Positions 1-8,997 of a DNA stretch of 64,000 nt are shown here, one piece after another (the first letter of the stretch is position 1; every line of letters starts with the position of its first letter). Location of the stretch: assembly GCA_018364155.1 (NCBI GenBank), contig JAGZMM010000004.1, forward strand, positions 124,001 to 188,000. The letters are read 5' to 3'. Position numbers and translations under genes: made by a program. The notes under the pieces were generated by a model. The model searched no databases. It was not told where the DNA came from and saw only the letters and a list, made by a program, of their open reading frames with translations. The DNA is from Clostridiales bacterium. Lineage in GTDB: Bacteria > Bacillota > Clostridia > Oscillospirales > Acutalibacteraceae.

Positions 1-1479
1 ATCCTGGAGCTGATGGAAGCGGTGGGGTACGACGCGATGACCCCAGGCAATCATGACTGGAGCTACGGCAAGGACGCTCTCAAGAGCCTGGGAGACGCCA
101 TGCAGGCAGAGACCGGCGGCGTAATCCTAGCCGCCAATGTAGCAAAGGAGGACGGCTCCGCCTTTTTCGACACTCCGTATCGAATCAAGGAAATCCCGGC
201 TGAGGACGGGAGCACCATCCGGGTGGGCGTGTTCGGCATATACGATCCCAGGCTTTCTTCCTCTACGGCGCCCAAAAACGTAGAAGGCTTGGTTTTTCTC
301 GACGACGTACAGACAGCAAACGACCTGGCCGCGCGGCTGAAAACCCAGGAGGGCTGCGACTTAGTGATCCTGCTCTCCCATCATCTCGACTGCGCTGCCT
401 TTGTCGCCCAGACCCGGGGCATTGATCTTTTGATTGCCGGCCATGAGCACAAGGTGATCAACGAGGATGCCGCCGATTTGGACGGAAAGCCGGTGCGCAT
501 AGTGGAAACCGGCTCGCATTTTGCGAATGTGGGTGTGCTCTCCCTGGTGTATGACACCCAGAAGGATCAGCTGGTCCCGGAACTGACTCAGGAACAGCTC
601 ATTTCCGCCGCCGACAGTGAGGCCTTGCCCGACGACCCGGTGGTACAGGCGAAAATCGACGAAATCACGGCTCGCCAGGCCGGAATTCTCAAGCAGGTGG
701 TGGGGTACAGCGAGGAGGCCATGCCCTATTCCTGGGAGGACATCCGGGTGGCAGAACAGAAGGTGGGCCGGGTGGTGACCGCCTCCTATCTGGCCCAGAC
801 CGGGGCGGACGTGGCCATTGAGAACGCGGGCGGCATCCGCGGCGGCATTGACGAGGGCGACATTCTCTATCAGAACATCATCAGCATTTCCCCTTACGGC
901 AACTACATTGTGGTCAAGGAAGTAACCGGCGCTACGCTGCTGAAAACGCTGGAAACCTCCATTGAAATCGGGCTGCAGAACAAGGCTGTGTACGACAAGC
1001 AGCTGACGGCGGTGGAAGCCGGAGAGGATCCCATGCAGTACACCTGGCCGGACAATTCCGGCAGCTATCTGCAGTTTGGCGGCATCACGGTGGAATACGA
1101 TCCGGCCAAAGAGGCGGGAAGCCGGGTGCTGTCGGCAACCATTGGCGGTAAGGAGCTGGACCCGAACGCTCTTTACCGGGTAGCTACCAACAACTATGTG
1201 GCAACTAGCTCTGATTATCCCGATTTGGCGGCATCACGGTCGGTCAACGAGTACGGCACCTGTGAGGAGGCCATTCTGGCCTTTGTAAAGGATCATGACG
1301 CCTTAGCGGCGGCAGCCAACACTCCCAATCTGACGGCTAAAACAGCGCAGATCCCCGTTACCCCCGACGAGGAACCTTCTCCCGACACCGGCCTTGCCCA
1401 GACCGCGCCGGTTGTGGCAGTGCTGTTCTTCGGGGCCGCGGCCTTCGGCCTTCTCAGCCGGCGCCGCCGCCGGGCATAA
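1..1479 (+). CDS. Surface 5'-nucleotidase / metallophosphoesterase family protein (5' end cut off by window)
   Basis: The frame is open from base 1, so the N-terminus lies outside the window. A calcineurin-like metallophosphatase domain is seen first, with GNHDW and, further on, AGHEH metal-binding motifs. A 5'-nucleotidase C-terminal domain follows (NAGGIRGGIDEG substrate-loop motif, later VATNNYVA). Family members hydrolyse extracellular nucleotides or related phosphoesters at the cell surface to salvage nucleosides. The C-terminus has a PSPDTG stretch, a hydrophobic segment and an arginine-rich tail, which is the layout of a sortase cell-wall sorting signal but with a non-canonical motif in place of LPxTG. 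A class D sortase is encoded at 21120-21800. A strong terminator follows, so this is the last gene of its unit. The family call is secure; the substrate is not known from sequence. Confidence 0.9.
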   Translation: MLELMEAVGYDAMTPGNHDWSYGKDALKSLGDAMQAETGGVILAANVAKEDGSAFFDTPYRIKEIPAEDGSTIRVGVFGIYDPRLSSSTAPKNVEGLVFLDDVQTANDLAARLKTQEGCDLVILLSHHLDCAAFVAQTRGIDLLIAGHEHKVINEDAADLDGKPVRIVETGSHFANVGVLSLVYDTQKDQLVPELTQEQLISAADSEALPDDPVVQAKIDEITARQAGILKQVVGYSEEAMPYSWEDIRVAEQKVGRVVTASYLAQTGADVAIENAGGIRGGIDEGDILYQNIISISPYGNYIVVKEVTGATLLKTLETSIEIGLQNKAVYDKQLTAVEAGEDPMQYTWPDNSGSYLQFGGITVEYDPAKEAGSRVLSATIGGKELDPNALYRVATNNYVATSSDYPDLAASRSVNEYGTCEEAILAFVKDHDALAAAANTPNLTAKTAQIPVTPDEEPSPDTGLAQTAPVVAVLFFGAAAFGLLSRRRRRA

Positions 1480-1506
1480 GCCCTTTTCTTTCATAGGAAC
1501 TCTGCT

Positions 1507-1554
1507 CTTTTCCCATACGGATTCGTTTGTCCGTATGGGAAAAGGCTTTTCTTT
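1507..1554 (+). terminator. Rho-independent terminator after the 5'-nucleotidase gene
   Basis: A perfect 15-bp stem (1507-1521 with 1530-1544) with an 8-base loop is followed by a T-rich run. Confidence 0.85.
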
Positions 1555-1647
1555 GACAAAATATCCGTATATAATAGAAACGGTGGGCGGTACGCCCGGA
1601 CATAACAACAAGATCAACACAAAATTAAGATAACAGGAGTGGACGCT

Positions 1648-2577
1648 ATGCCAGCCCGCCATCCGGCTAATAAGAAAAAGGAACGCAGCGTTTTCGGAAA
1701 CATCGCTTTGTTCACCGCCACGCTGCTGATCATATGCGTGGCGCTCGTCGCCATTGCCGGGGTTTATTTTCTGGTGATCGCGCCGCCCAAGCAGCCCGAC
1801 CGGCTCAACACCTCGGAGCTGTCCGATGAGTTGGTTTTTTCCGCACAGGACTGCACCAATATCTTTCTGGTCGGCACCAGCGACGATAAAGCTTCGGCGG
1901 GCCTGTTTGCCCTGATCCGGCTGGACCCGGAACGGGGAGCGGTATATGTAACTTCCCTGCCCCCCATCGCCCAGGTGACGCTGGAGGACCGCACCGATAC
2001 CCTAGCGGGATACTTCTCCTACGGCGGGGTGCTTTTGGCGAAGGACGCTACCGAACAGCTTCTGGGTGTGGAGATCGACAAGTATGTTTCCATGCCTGCT
2101 TCCGGCGCTCAGACGGTGATCAACAAGTTCGGCGGGGCCACGCTAGACCTGCCGGAATCGGTTAACTTCACGGATAACGACGGCGAGACGGTCAATGTGG
2201 TAAAGGGCAAGCAGTCGCTAAATGGGCGGCAGCTCATAAGCCTTTCCAAGTATGGGGGATGGGCGGAATTTCACGGCAGCTGGGACTTTACTGGTTACGC
2301 GCTGTGCTCCATGCTCAACGAATACATGACGGAAAACAACCTGGAAAACAAGGACGCGCTGTTTTCCCTGGCGTTCAACGAAAGCCGCACCGACATCAGC
2401 GCGCTGGATCTTTTAAAGATGACCCCCGCTCTGGAGCGGCTGGTGTCTCTCAACGCGGAAGGGACGGTGGCCCAGCAGATCAAGGTGACTGGCGAAATCA
2501 CGGCGCAGCAGGTGTTTATTCTGTCGGATGAAACGGTGCACGCCATCGCCGACGCTTATGGAAGAACCTTAGGATAA
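1648..2577 (+). CDS. LytR-CpsA-Psr (LCP)-like membrane protein, probably degenerate
   Basis: 309 residues with a basic cytoplasmic N-terminus, one membrane segment at about residues 18-43, and an extracellular domain. The pattern NIFLVGTSDD, RLDPERGAVYVTSLPP, GVEIDKYVSM, INKFGGATLDLP and KGKQSLNGRQLISL follows the LCP fold, whose members attach wall glycopolymers to peptidoglycan. The usual SIPRD arginine motif reads SLPPI here, and the distal arginine-rich stretch is not obvious, so lipid-phosphate binding and catalysis may be lost. ATG 1648 is chosen because AGGAG lies 8 bases upstream; an in-frame GTG at 1639 overlaps that ribosome site. A TATAAT box is present at 1570-1575 with no convincing -35. 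The gene ends 18 bases before the transglutaminase gene, so the two are probably co-transcribed. Fold call moderately sure, activity unknown. Confidence 0.65.
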   Translation: MPARHPANKKKERSVFGNIALFTATLLIICVALVAIAGVYFLVIAPPKQPDRLNTSELSDELVFSAQDCTNIFLVGTSDDKASAGLFALIRLDPERGAVYVTSLPPIAQVTLEDRTDTLAGYFSYGGVLLAKDATEQLLGVEIDKYVSMPASGAQTVINKFGGATLDLPESVNFTDNDGETVNVVKGKQSLNGRQLISLSKYGGWAEFHGSWDFTGYALCSMLNEYMTENNLENKDALFSLAFNESRTDISALDLLKMTPALERLVSLNAEGTVAQQIKVTGEITAQQVFILSDETVHAIADAYGRTLG

Positions 2578-2595
2578 GAACGGAGGACCGGATTT

Positions 2596-3798
2596 TTGAA
2601 GAGACGATATACTGCTACGCTTGCTTTGCTGCTGGCTTTATCGCTTACGGCCTGTTCCACCGGGAGCGGCCCCTCCCAAAGTGGGAGCTCGGCCCTTGGT
2701 TCCCAGTCCCTCCCCGCCGATCCGGCCACGCTGGAGGCGGAGATCGCTGTGGACACGGCGGACCAGTACCGGGGCCTTGACGAACTGGGCCAAACCATTT
2801 ACCGGCGTATCGTTTACGCGGCCAACTCCCTGAATCGCTCGGCGGTGGTGCTGCCGGGCGATGCGGTGATGGAGGACATCGACGGCGCGTTTAACGCCGT
2901 GATGGCGGATATGCCGGAGCTTTTCTGGCTGCAGAAATCCTTGAAGATGATCACCGACAACGGGGAAGTGCGCATTTATCTGGACTATTCGGTGGATTCG
3001 GAAGAGGAACTACAGGAAATGCAGCGAAAGCTGGAAAGCGCAGTAGAGGAGGCTATGTCGGTTTTGCCGGAAGGGGCGGATGAATTTAACCGGGAGCTTC
3101 TTCTGCACGACTGGGTGGTGCGCCGAGTGGAGTACGACAGCGCAGCAGCAGCCGACCAGACCGGCGAGTATCCCCAGGCCTACACGGTATACGGGGCACT
3201 GGTGGAAGGCAAGGCGGTGTGCGAAGGGTACGCCAGAGCCATGCAGCTGCTGCTGCGCAAGGCGGGGATGGGGTGCAGCCTCATTTCCGGCAAGGCGGGC
3301 GGCGACGAGCATATGTGGAACCTGGTGACGGTAGACGGAGTCTTGTACCATCTGGACGCCACCTGGGACGATTCCATCATGACCGAGGGTGGCCAGGAAA
3401 TCAGCCATCTCTATTTTAACCTGACCGACGGCGAAATCGCCTCCACCCATTCGGACTTTGCCTCTCCTGGCTGCACGGTAGGGGACAACAATTATTTTGT
3501 GCGCATGGGGCGGATGTTCGACGCGTTTGACGACAATACCAGGGCGGCCATCGTTTCCGCCATTGCCATGAGCGCCATGAGCGGAGAATCCACTCTGGAA
3601 TTTCGCTTTTCCTCGGCAGAAGCGGCAAACGCCGCATATGACTCTCTCGTGCGCAATAATGAGATCTTTTCTCTGCTGACCCAGGCGAACGCGTCACTGG
3701 AGAGCCCGCTTTTGGACGACACCAACGTGGGCTTTGGAACGGCGGACGAGAGCCTGCATGTGATCACCATTCTGCTGCATTTTGCAAGCGCTGGATAA
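2596..3798 (+). CDS. Transglutaminase-like domain lipoprotein
   Basis: 400 residues starting at TTG, with CGGAGG 9 bases upstream. A lipoprotein signal peptide ends in LSLTACST (lipobox LTAC), so the mature protein is tethered to the outer face of the membrane. The transglutaminase/protease core has all three catalytic positions visible: Cys in GKAVCEGYARA (about residue 211), His in DEHMWNL and Asp in YHLDATWDDS. Family members cleave or crosslink peptides, often in wall remodelling, but the substrate cannot be read here. About 115 residues after the core match nothing I recognise. It lies in a same-strand cluster after the LCP-like gene and 15 bases before a small membrane protein gene. Confidence 0.85.
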   Translation: MKRRYTATLALLLALSLTACSTGSGPSQSGSSALGSQSLPADPATLEAEIAVDTADQYRGLDELGQTIYRRIVYAANSLNRSAVVLPGDAVMEDIDGAFNAVMADMPELFWLQKSLKMITDNGEVRIYLDYSVDSEEELQEMQRKLESAVEEAMSVLPEGADEFNRELLLHDWVVRRVEYDSAAAADQTGEYPQAYTVYGALVEGKAVCEGYARAMQLLLRKAGMGCSLISGKAGGDEHMWNLVTVDGVLYHLDATWDDSIMTEGGQEISHLYFNLTDGEIASTHSDFASPGCTVGDNNYFVRMGRMFDAFDDNTRAAIVSAIAMSAMSGESTLEFRFSSAEAANAAYDSLVRNNEIFSLLTQANASLESPLLDDTNVGFGTADESLHVITILLHFASAG

Positions 3799-3813
3799 AA
3801 GGAGGGGGGTTCG

Positions 3814-4017
3814 TTGGACGTTTGGGATATCGTTTGGGTCGTGGTGCGGATTTTGTTGGCGATTTACCTGGTATTCGGTTTTTTCTTCTATCTCAAGGCC
3901 CAGTCGGCTGCGGCCCAGGAGCAGGTGGACGGCAAACCGGGCAGCGTTTCGCTTGGTACGGCGGTGTTCATCATCCTGCTGTGGCCCGCGTATTTGCTGC
4001 AAAAGAAAAAGAGGTAA
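3814..4017 (+). CDS. Small two-helix membrane protein, unknown function
   Basis: 67 residues from a TTG start preceded by a G-rich Shine-Dalgarno (GGAGGGG). Two hydrophobic segments (about residues 5-27 and 46-61) are joined by a short polar loop, and the tail is KKKR. It follows the transglutaminase lipoprotein by 15 bases and is probably translated from the same message. No family recognised. Confidence 0.6.
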   Translation: MDVWDIVWVVVRILLAIYLVFGFFFYLKAQSAAAQEQVDGKPGSVSLGTAVFIILLWPAYLLQKKKR

Positions 4018-4027
4018 GCTTGTGCCG

Positions 4028-4051
4028 GCGCCGTTTTTGAAATAACGGCGC
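4028..4051 (+). terminator. Possible weak terminator hairpin before folE
   Basis: GCGCCGTT (4028-4035) pairs with AACGGCGC (4044-4051), but only a mixed T-containing stretch follows. It may separate the envelope cluster from the folate genes. Confidence 0.3.
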
Positions 4052-4128
4052 TCCTTGGCGTTGTTATAAAGTCCGCATCCTCCCAGCGGCGGAGGCGGAA
4101 CGTGTGTCAAGCCGCTGGAGAAACGGCG

Positions 4129-4704
4129 GTGACGATCAAATTGGTGGATAAGAAACGAATCGAAGCGGCGGTGCGGGAAATCCTGCTGGCCGTGGGCGAG
4201 AACCCGGACCGGGAGGGCCTTGTGGAGACTCCTCAGCGGGTGGCCCGGATGTACGAGGAGATTTTCTCCGGCTTAAACGACGATCCTAAGCGGCACCTGA
4301 AGGTGTTTACCGACACGCAGCACGACGAGATGGTGCTGGTGCGGGACATTCCTCTATATTCCGTATGCGAGCATCACCTGCTCCCATTTATCGGCAAGGC
4401 GAACATTGCTTACATTCCCCGAGGCGGAAACGTGCTGGGGCTTTCCAAGCTTGCGCGGATTGTGGACAGCTTTGCCCGCCGCCCCCAGCTGCAGGAGCGG
4501 CTTACTTCCCAGATTGCCAACTTCCTGATGGACGAGCTGGACCCTTATGGGGTGGCGGTGGTAATCAACGCCGAGCATCTGTGTATGACCATGCGGGGCG
4601 CCCGGGCTGCCGGAGCCAGCACCCAGACCTCTGCTCTGCGGGGGCTGATGCGGTCGGACGCGCGGGCCAGGGCGGAGGTTATGGCGCTGCTCAGCGGCAA
4701 ATAA
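4129..4704 (+). CDS. folE: GTP cyclohydrolase I
   Basis: Converts GTP to 7,8-dihydroneopterin triphosphate and formate, the first step of tetrahydrofolate synthesis. The family signature is complete: GENPDREGLVETPQRVARMYEEIF near the N-terminus, the zinc-binding CEHH in SVCEHHLLPFIGKA, and the second zinc cysteine in EHLCMTMRG. From GTG 4129 the protein is 191 residues, the usual family size, and GGAG lies 8 bases upstream. An alternative GTG at 4102 has GGAGG 6 bases upstream and would add 9 residues. It is the first gene of a tight same-strand folate cluster with folP, folB and folK. Confidence 0.95.
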   Translation: MTIKLVDKKRIEAAVREILLAVGENPDREGLVETPQRVARMYEEIFSGLNDDPKRHLKVFTDTQHDEMVLVRDIPLYSVCEHHLLPFIGKANIAYIPRGGNVLGLSKLARIVDSFARRPQLQERLTSQIANFLMDELDPYGVAVVINAEHLCMTMRGARAAGASTQTSALRGLMRSDARARAEVMALLSGK

Positions 4705-4718
4705 TAGGAGGGACGCGC

Positions 4719-5558
4719 ATGCAGTTTTCCGGCAACGGGTTTTCTTTTCCCTTGGGGGAAAAGACCTATATCATGGGCATTGTAAACGTGACCCCCGATT
4801 CCTTTTCGGACGGGGGCCGGTATCTTGACCCCGAACGGGCGGTGGCCCACGCCCTGCGCCTGCAACAGGAAGGGGCGGATCTGATCGACATCGGCGCCCA
4901 GTCCACCCGGCCGGGGTTTACACCGGTGTCTTCTTCCGAGGAATGGGAACGGCTGCGCCCGGTGCTCGAAGGGCTTGCGGGTGAGCTTTCCGTCCCCATC
5001 TCCATCGATACCTTTTACCCCGATGTGGCCGAGCGGGCCCTCAAGGCCGGGGCGCACATCATAAACGACATCACCGGCGGCAAAGAGGAAGCTATGTTCT
5101 CGATCGCGGCTCGCTACCAGGCGGGCCTTATTCTGATGCACCCGGGCGACGCGGCCGACACGGCCCAGTACGCCGGCTCTGGGGACATCGGGCAGGCGGT
5201 GCATGACTTCCTGCTTGCCGCGGCAGAAAAGGCGCTGGCTGCGGGGGTAAAGACACAGCAGATTTGTCTGGACCCGGGGATTGGGTTTGGCAAAACCATG
5301 GAACAAAACCGGGCGCTCCTTCTCTCCAAAAACGCCCGGGTGGAGGGCTACGCATATCTGGTGGGAGCCTCCCGCAAACGGGTGACGGTAGACGCCTGCC
5401 CAGCCCCGCCCGATCAGCGTGTGGGCGGCACGGTGGCGGCTCATACGCTCGCCCAGCTTTCCGGGGCGGACATTCTGCGGGTGCACGACGTGTTCGAAGC
5501 GGTGCAGGCGGCACGGCTGACCGACGCGGTGTTACGGGAGACGGGTTTCCCCCGGTAA
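4719..5558 (+). CDS. folP: Dihydropteroate synthase
   Basis: Condenses 6-hydroxymethyl-dihydropterin pyrophosphate with p-aminobenzoate to give dihydropteroate; this is the sulfonamide target. 279 residues form a TIM barrel with GIVNVTPDSFSDGG, DIGAQSTRPG, ISIDTF, IINDITGG, LILMHPGD, DPGIGFGKT and ASRKR all in order. The start is ATG 4719 with AGGAGG 7 bases upstream and a 14-base gap after folE. No substitution stands out in the motifs. Confidence 0.96.
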   Translation: MQFSGNGFSFPLGEKTYIMGIVNVTPDSFSDGGRYLDPERAVAHALRLQQEGADLIDIGAQSTRPGFTPVSSSEEWERLRPVLEGLAGELSVPISIDTFYPDVAERALKAGAHIINDITGGKEEAMFSIAARYQAGLILMHPGDAADTAQYAGSGDIGQAVHDFLLAAAEKALAAGVKTQQICLDPGIGFGKTMEQNRALLLSKNARVEGYAYLVGASRKRVTVDACPAPPDQRVGGTVAAHTLAQLSGADILRVHDVFEAVQAARLTDAVLRETGFPR

Positions 5559-5626
5559 CGCCTCCTGGGATGAGGCGACATTTTCGCCGCTTAAAATTTC
5601 GTTTGAATGTTTACTTGGAGGAACCT

Positions 5627-5995
5627 ATGGATAAAATTATACTAAAAGGACTTCGCGTTTTCGCCAACCACGGGGTTTTTCACAGCGAAAAGCAGGCGGG
5701 GCAGCCCTTTGTGCTGGACCTTACACTGAAGGTGAACCTTTCCAAGCCCTGCCGCAGTGACAACGTGGAGGACACCATCAATTACGCTGAGGTGGCGAAG
5801 GTGGTGGTGCGCACCATGCAGGGAAGCTGTTTTAACCTGCTGGAACGGGCGGGACAAGCGGTGTGCGACGCGCTGCTGGAACGCTTCCCGGAAATCCGGG
5901 AAGTGGGTTTGACTCTTTATAAGCCACGGGCCCCCATCGCAGCGGACTTTGAGACGGTGGCGGTACAGCTCAAACGCAAACGGACGGGAGTGTGA
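5627..5995 (+). CDS. folB: Dihydroneopterin aldolase
   Basis: 122 residues. Cleaves 7,8-dihydroneopterin to 6-hydroxymethyl-dihydropterin and glycolaldehyde. It starts MDKIILKGLRVFANHGVF, the usual FolB opening with the catalytic-site glutamate nearby (HSEKQAGQPFVLDL), and has DTINYAEV and the C-terminal KPRAPI loop. ATG 5627 follows GGAGG by 5 bases. It is the third gene of the folate cluster; folK starts 4 bases after its stop. Confidence 0.94.
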   Translation: MDKIILKGLRVFANHGVFHSEKQAGQPFVLDLTLKVNLSKPCRSDNVEDTINYAEVAKVVVRTMQGSCFNLLERAGQAVCDALLERFPEIREVGLTLYKPRAPIAADFETVAVQLKRKRTGV

Positions 5996-5999
5996 GAGA

Positions 6000-6542
6000 A
6001 TGGCGGACGCAGTCATCGGCCTGGGCGCCAACTTAGGCGACCGGCTGGCCGCCCTGCAAGGGGCGGTGGATGCGCTTTCCCTTCTGCCCGGCACGAAGGT
6101 AACGAAGGTTTCGGCGGTGTACGAAACCGACCCGGTGGGCTATGCCGCACAGCCGAACTTCTATAACGGCGCGGCCGTACTGTCTACTGCCCTGTCTCCT
6201 CATGCGCTTTTGGGTGCGCTTTTGGGGATTGAGGCGGCGGCGGGCCGGGTGCGGCGGATGCAAAACGGGCCGCGCACGCTGGATTTGGACCTGCTTTTGT
6301 ACGATGGGGCCAAGTGTGACGACGCAGAGCTGACCCTTCCTCATCCGCGGATGCTGGAGAGGGGCTTTGTGCTCGTCCCGCTTTTGGAGCTTTATCCGAA
6401 AGGAACTGCCCTGTCTCTTCCTTTCCGGGAAGCGCTCGACAAAATGGGGCAAAGCGGGGTGCGCAAAACCGGGCACAGGCTGGTTTTTTCAGAGCTGCTG
6501 CCCGAGTCATCTCACGCTGGGAGGGAAAAGCATGAACTGTGA
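6000..6542 (+). CDS. folK: 6-hydroxymethyl-7,8-dihydropterin pyrophosphokinase
   Basis: 180 residues. Transfers pyrophosphate from ATP to hydroxymethyl-dihydropterin, making the folP substrate. Motifs seen are IGLGANLGDR near the start, YETDPVGY, and the catalytic GPRTLDLDLLLY plus LPHPRMLERGFVLVPL. The C-terminus overlaps the start of fbp by 11 bases, suggesting translational coupling. Confidence 0.95.
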   Translation: MADAVIGLGANLGDRLAALQGAVDALSLLPGTKVTKVSAVYETDPVGYAAQPNFYNGAAVLSTALSPHALLGALLGIEAAAGRVRRMQNGPRTLDLDLLLYDGAKCDDAELTLPHPRMLERGFVLVPLLELYPKGTALSLPFREALDKMGQSGVRKTGHRLVFSELLPESSHAGREKHEL

Positions 6543-8508
6543 CAAAGCCGAAGTACTGGGCGATTTGCGCTATCTAAAGCTGCTGGCCAAGGAATATCCT
6601 TCCATCCAGTCGGCCTCCACGGAGATCATCAACCTGCAGGCCATTTTGGGCCTTCCCAAGGGCACCGAGCATTTCATGAGCGACCTGCACGGGGAATACG
6701 AAGCCTTTGAGCATATTCTCAACAACTGCTCCGGGGTAATCCGGGAAAAGGTAGACATTCTCTACGGCAACTCCATGTCAAAGCAGGACCGGGCGGTGCT
6801 GTCCACTTTGATTTATTACCCCCATCAAAAGCTCGAAGAGGTCAAAAAGACCGTGACCGACATGAACGAATGGTACCGGCTGACCCTCCACCGGATGATC
6901 GAAGTGTGCCGGCTGGTGGCGTCCAAATACACTCGTTCCAAGGTCCGAAAGCTACTGCCGGCGGACTTTCAGTTTATCATTGACGAGCTTTTGCATACGA
7001 ACTACGAAATCAAGAACAAAGAGCAATATTACGAGAGTATCATTCAAAGCATTGTGGATTTGGACCGGGCGGACGCCTTTATCGAGGCGCTGGCCGGGCT
7101 CATCAAGCGCTTGGTGGTGGACCGGCTGCACATTGTCGGCGATATCTACGACCGGGGTCCCCGGCCGGACATCATCATGGAACGGCTGATGAGCCACCAC
7201 TGCGTGGACATCCAGTGGGGCAACCACGACATTCTCTGGATGGGCGCGGCGGCAGGAAGCCCCGCCTGCATTGCAAACGTGCTCAACAATTCCATGCAGT
7301 ACAGCAACTTAGATGTGATCGAGAACGCTTACGGCATCAACCTGCGGCCGCTGGCGGTGTTCGCCCAGGAGACCTATCATTATTCCTCCTGCTTTGCACC
7401 CAAGAACGCCAAGGACGAGAAGAAATACGGGCCCAAGGATTTGCGGCTGGTAAGCAAAATGCACAAGGCAATTTTGGTCATCCAGTTCAAGCTGGAAGGG
7501 CAGATCATCAAGCGGCATCCGGAATTTCAGATGGAGGAGCGGCTTTTGCTCGACAAGGTGGATTACCAGAACGGCACGGTGACCATCGGGGAAAAGACGT
7601 ATCCGCTTAAGGACTTCCAGTTCCCCACCATCGACCCCAAGGATCCTTATACGCTGACCGAGGAAGAGGAAAGCGTGGTCGAGCAGCTCATTTCCTCCTT
7701 CAAGGGCAGCGAAAAGCTCCAGCGGCACACCCGGTTCCTCTATTCCGAGGGCGGGCTTTACAAATGCTTCAACGGAAACCTGCTCTACCATGGCTGCATC
7801 CCCTTTCAGGAGGACGGCAGCTTTATGGAGTTCTCCTTCGGAGGGGAACGCCTTTGTGGCAAGCGGCTGGTAGACTATGCGGAGGAAGTGGCCCGGCAGG
7901 GGTATTATAGCCGCCCAGGCAGTCCTCAGAAGCAGTACGGGGAGGATTTTCTCTGGTTTTTATGGTGCGGGAAGAACTCGCCTTTGTTCGGCCGGCTACG
8001 TATGGCGACCTTTGAGCGGATGCTGATTGAGGACGAGTCCACCTGGGTGGAGCCGAAAAACGCATACTACACCTTAACCCAGCACAAAGAAACCTGTGAA
8101 AAGATTTTGAGCGAGTTCGGCCTGGGAGATAAGCCTTATTCCCACATCATCAACGGCCACATCCCGGTGCGTTCCCGGGACGGAGAGGACCCGGTACGGG
8201 CGGACGGCAAGCTTATTGTCATCGACGGCGGCTTCTGCAAGGCTTACCAGAAGGCCACCGGCATCGCCGGATATACGCTCTTTTACAATTCCTACGGCAT
8301 TCGTCTTGCTTCCCACGAGCCTTTTGATTCCACCGTGTCCGCCATCCAGCAAAATAAGGACATTATCTCCACCTCGGTGGTTTATGAAACCGCCCAGCAC
8401 CGCATTCTGGTGCGTCAAACGGATACTGGTGCCCAGCTTCTGGCGAAGATTGCGGATTTAAAGCGGTTGCTGGCCGCGTATATGCTCGGCGTCATCAAGG
8501 AAGACTAA
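6532..8508 (+). CDS. fbp: Fructose-1,6-bisphosphatase, class III
   Basis: 658 residues, the normal length for the Firmicutes class III enzyme, which dephosphorylates fructose 1,6-bisphosphate in gluconeogenesis. It is unrelated to class I and II enzymes and uses a calcineurin-like metal centre. The motifs are present: MSDLHGEYEAFEHIL, IVGDIYDRGPRPD, WGNHDILWMGAAAG and, near the C-terminus, INGHIPV. ATG 6532 has GAGGG upstream and overlaps folK. Its place behind folate genes is probably just operon membership. Confidence 0.95.
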   Translation: MNCDKAEVLGDLRYLKLLAKEYPSIQSASTEIINLQAILGLPKGTEHFMSDLHGEYEAFEHILNNCSGVIREKVDILYGNSMSKQDRAVLSTLIYYPHQKLEEVKKTVTDMNEWYRLTLHRMIEVCRLVASKYTRSKVRKLLPADFQFIIDELLHTNYEIKNKEQYYESIIQSIVDLDRADAFIEALAGLIKRLVVDRLHIVGDIYDRGPRPDIIMERLMSHHCVDIQWGNHDILWMGAAAGSPACIANVLNNSMQYSNLDVIENAYGINLRPLAVFAQETYHYSSCFAPKNAKDEKKYGPKDLRLVSKMHKAILVIQFKLEGQIIKRHPEFQMEERLLLDKVDYQNGTVTIGEKTYPLKDFQFPTIDPKDPYTLTEEEESVVEQLISSFKGSEKLQRHTRFLYSEGGLYKCFNGNLLYHGCIPFQEDGSFMEFSFGGERLCGKRLVDYAEEVARQGYYSRPGSPQKQYGEDFLWFLWCGKNSPLFGRLRMATFERMLIEDESTWVEPKNAYYTLTQHKETCEKILSEFGLGDKPYSHIINGHIPVRSRDGEDPVRADGKLIVIDGGFCKAYQKATGIAGYTLFYNSYGIRLASHEPFDSTVSAIQQNKDIISTSVVYETAQHRILVRQTDTGAQLLAKIADLKRLLAAYMLGVIKED

Positions 8509-8533
8509 AGCGTGTAAATTTCCATTTGAGCTC

Positions 8534-8562
8534 TTTACTTTTGTAAACACCGATGCTATAAT
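8534..8562 (+). promoter_or_regulatory. Sigma-A type promoter for rpsO
   Basis: TTTACT (8534-8539), a 17-base spacer and TATAAT (8557-8562), located just after fbp. Confidence 0.75.
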
Positions 8563-8568
8563 GAGACG

Positions 8569-8680
8569 GTTACTTTTGACCCATTTCGCAGCCGTTGGGT
8601 TTTGCGCCCCGTTTTCGGGGAATTTCACCTGCCGCGCGCTTCGATTTCGGGCGAATTTTAGAAAGAGGTGTATCTGCGCT
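8569..8680 (+). promoter_or_regulatory. Long rpsO 5' leader, possible S15 autoregulatory structure
   Basis: The promoter above predicts a leader of about 112 bases. It contains a CCCCG-tttt-CGGGG hairpin around 8609-8621 and further GC-rich pairing before GAGG. S15 represses its own mRNA through structured leaders in several bacteria; that this one does so is inference. Confidence 0.35.
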
Positions 8681-8947
8681 ATGATGCTCAAAGAAGAAAA
8701 GCAAGCCGTGATTGTCAACAATGCCCGCCACGAAGGGGACACTGGTTCTCCCGAGGTCCAGATCGCCATTCTCACCAAGAGAATCAACGATCTGACTGAA
8801 CACCTGAAGGTGCACAAGAAGGACCATCATTCCCGCCGCGGCCTTCTGAAGATGGTCGGCCATCGCCGCAACCTGCTCAACTACTTGATGAAGAAGGATA
8901 TCGAACGCTACCGCGCTGTCATCGAAAAGTTGGGCATCCGCAAGTAA
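8681..8947 (+). CDS. rpsO: 30S ribosomal protein S15
   Basis: 88 residues, the normal S15 length. A primary 16S rRNA-binding protein of the small subunit. The signature HEGDTGSPEVQIAILT, HKKDHHSRRGLL and VGHRRNLLNYL is complete. Two adjacent ATGs exist (8681, 8684); the first has the better distance to GAGG at 8665-8668. Followed by a hairpin terminator and then pnp, the standard rpsO-pnp order. Confidence 0.97.
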   Translation: MMLKEEKQAVIVNNARHEGDTGSPEVQIAILTKRINDLTEHLKVHKKDHHSRRGLLKMVGHRRNLLNYLMKKDIERYRAVIEKLGIRK

Positions 8948-8958
8948 AGTAGCTTTGG

Positions 8959-8997
8959 GAGGCAGGCGCGAATTGCGCCTGCCTCATGTTGCTTTTG
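8959..8997 (+). terminator. Terminator between rpsO and pnp
   Basis: A perfect 11-bp GC-rich stem (8959-8969 with 8975-8985) with a 5-base loop is followed by a T-rich tract. It may be leaky, since rpsO and pnp are often partly co-transcribed. Confidence 0.75.

Noticed and set aside
1553..1575. TTGACA followed by TATAAT as a promoter for the LCP-like gene
   Set aside because: The spacer is only 11 bases, too short for sigma-A; only the TATAAT box is worth noting.
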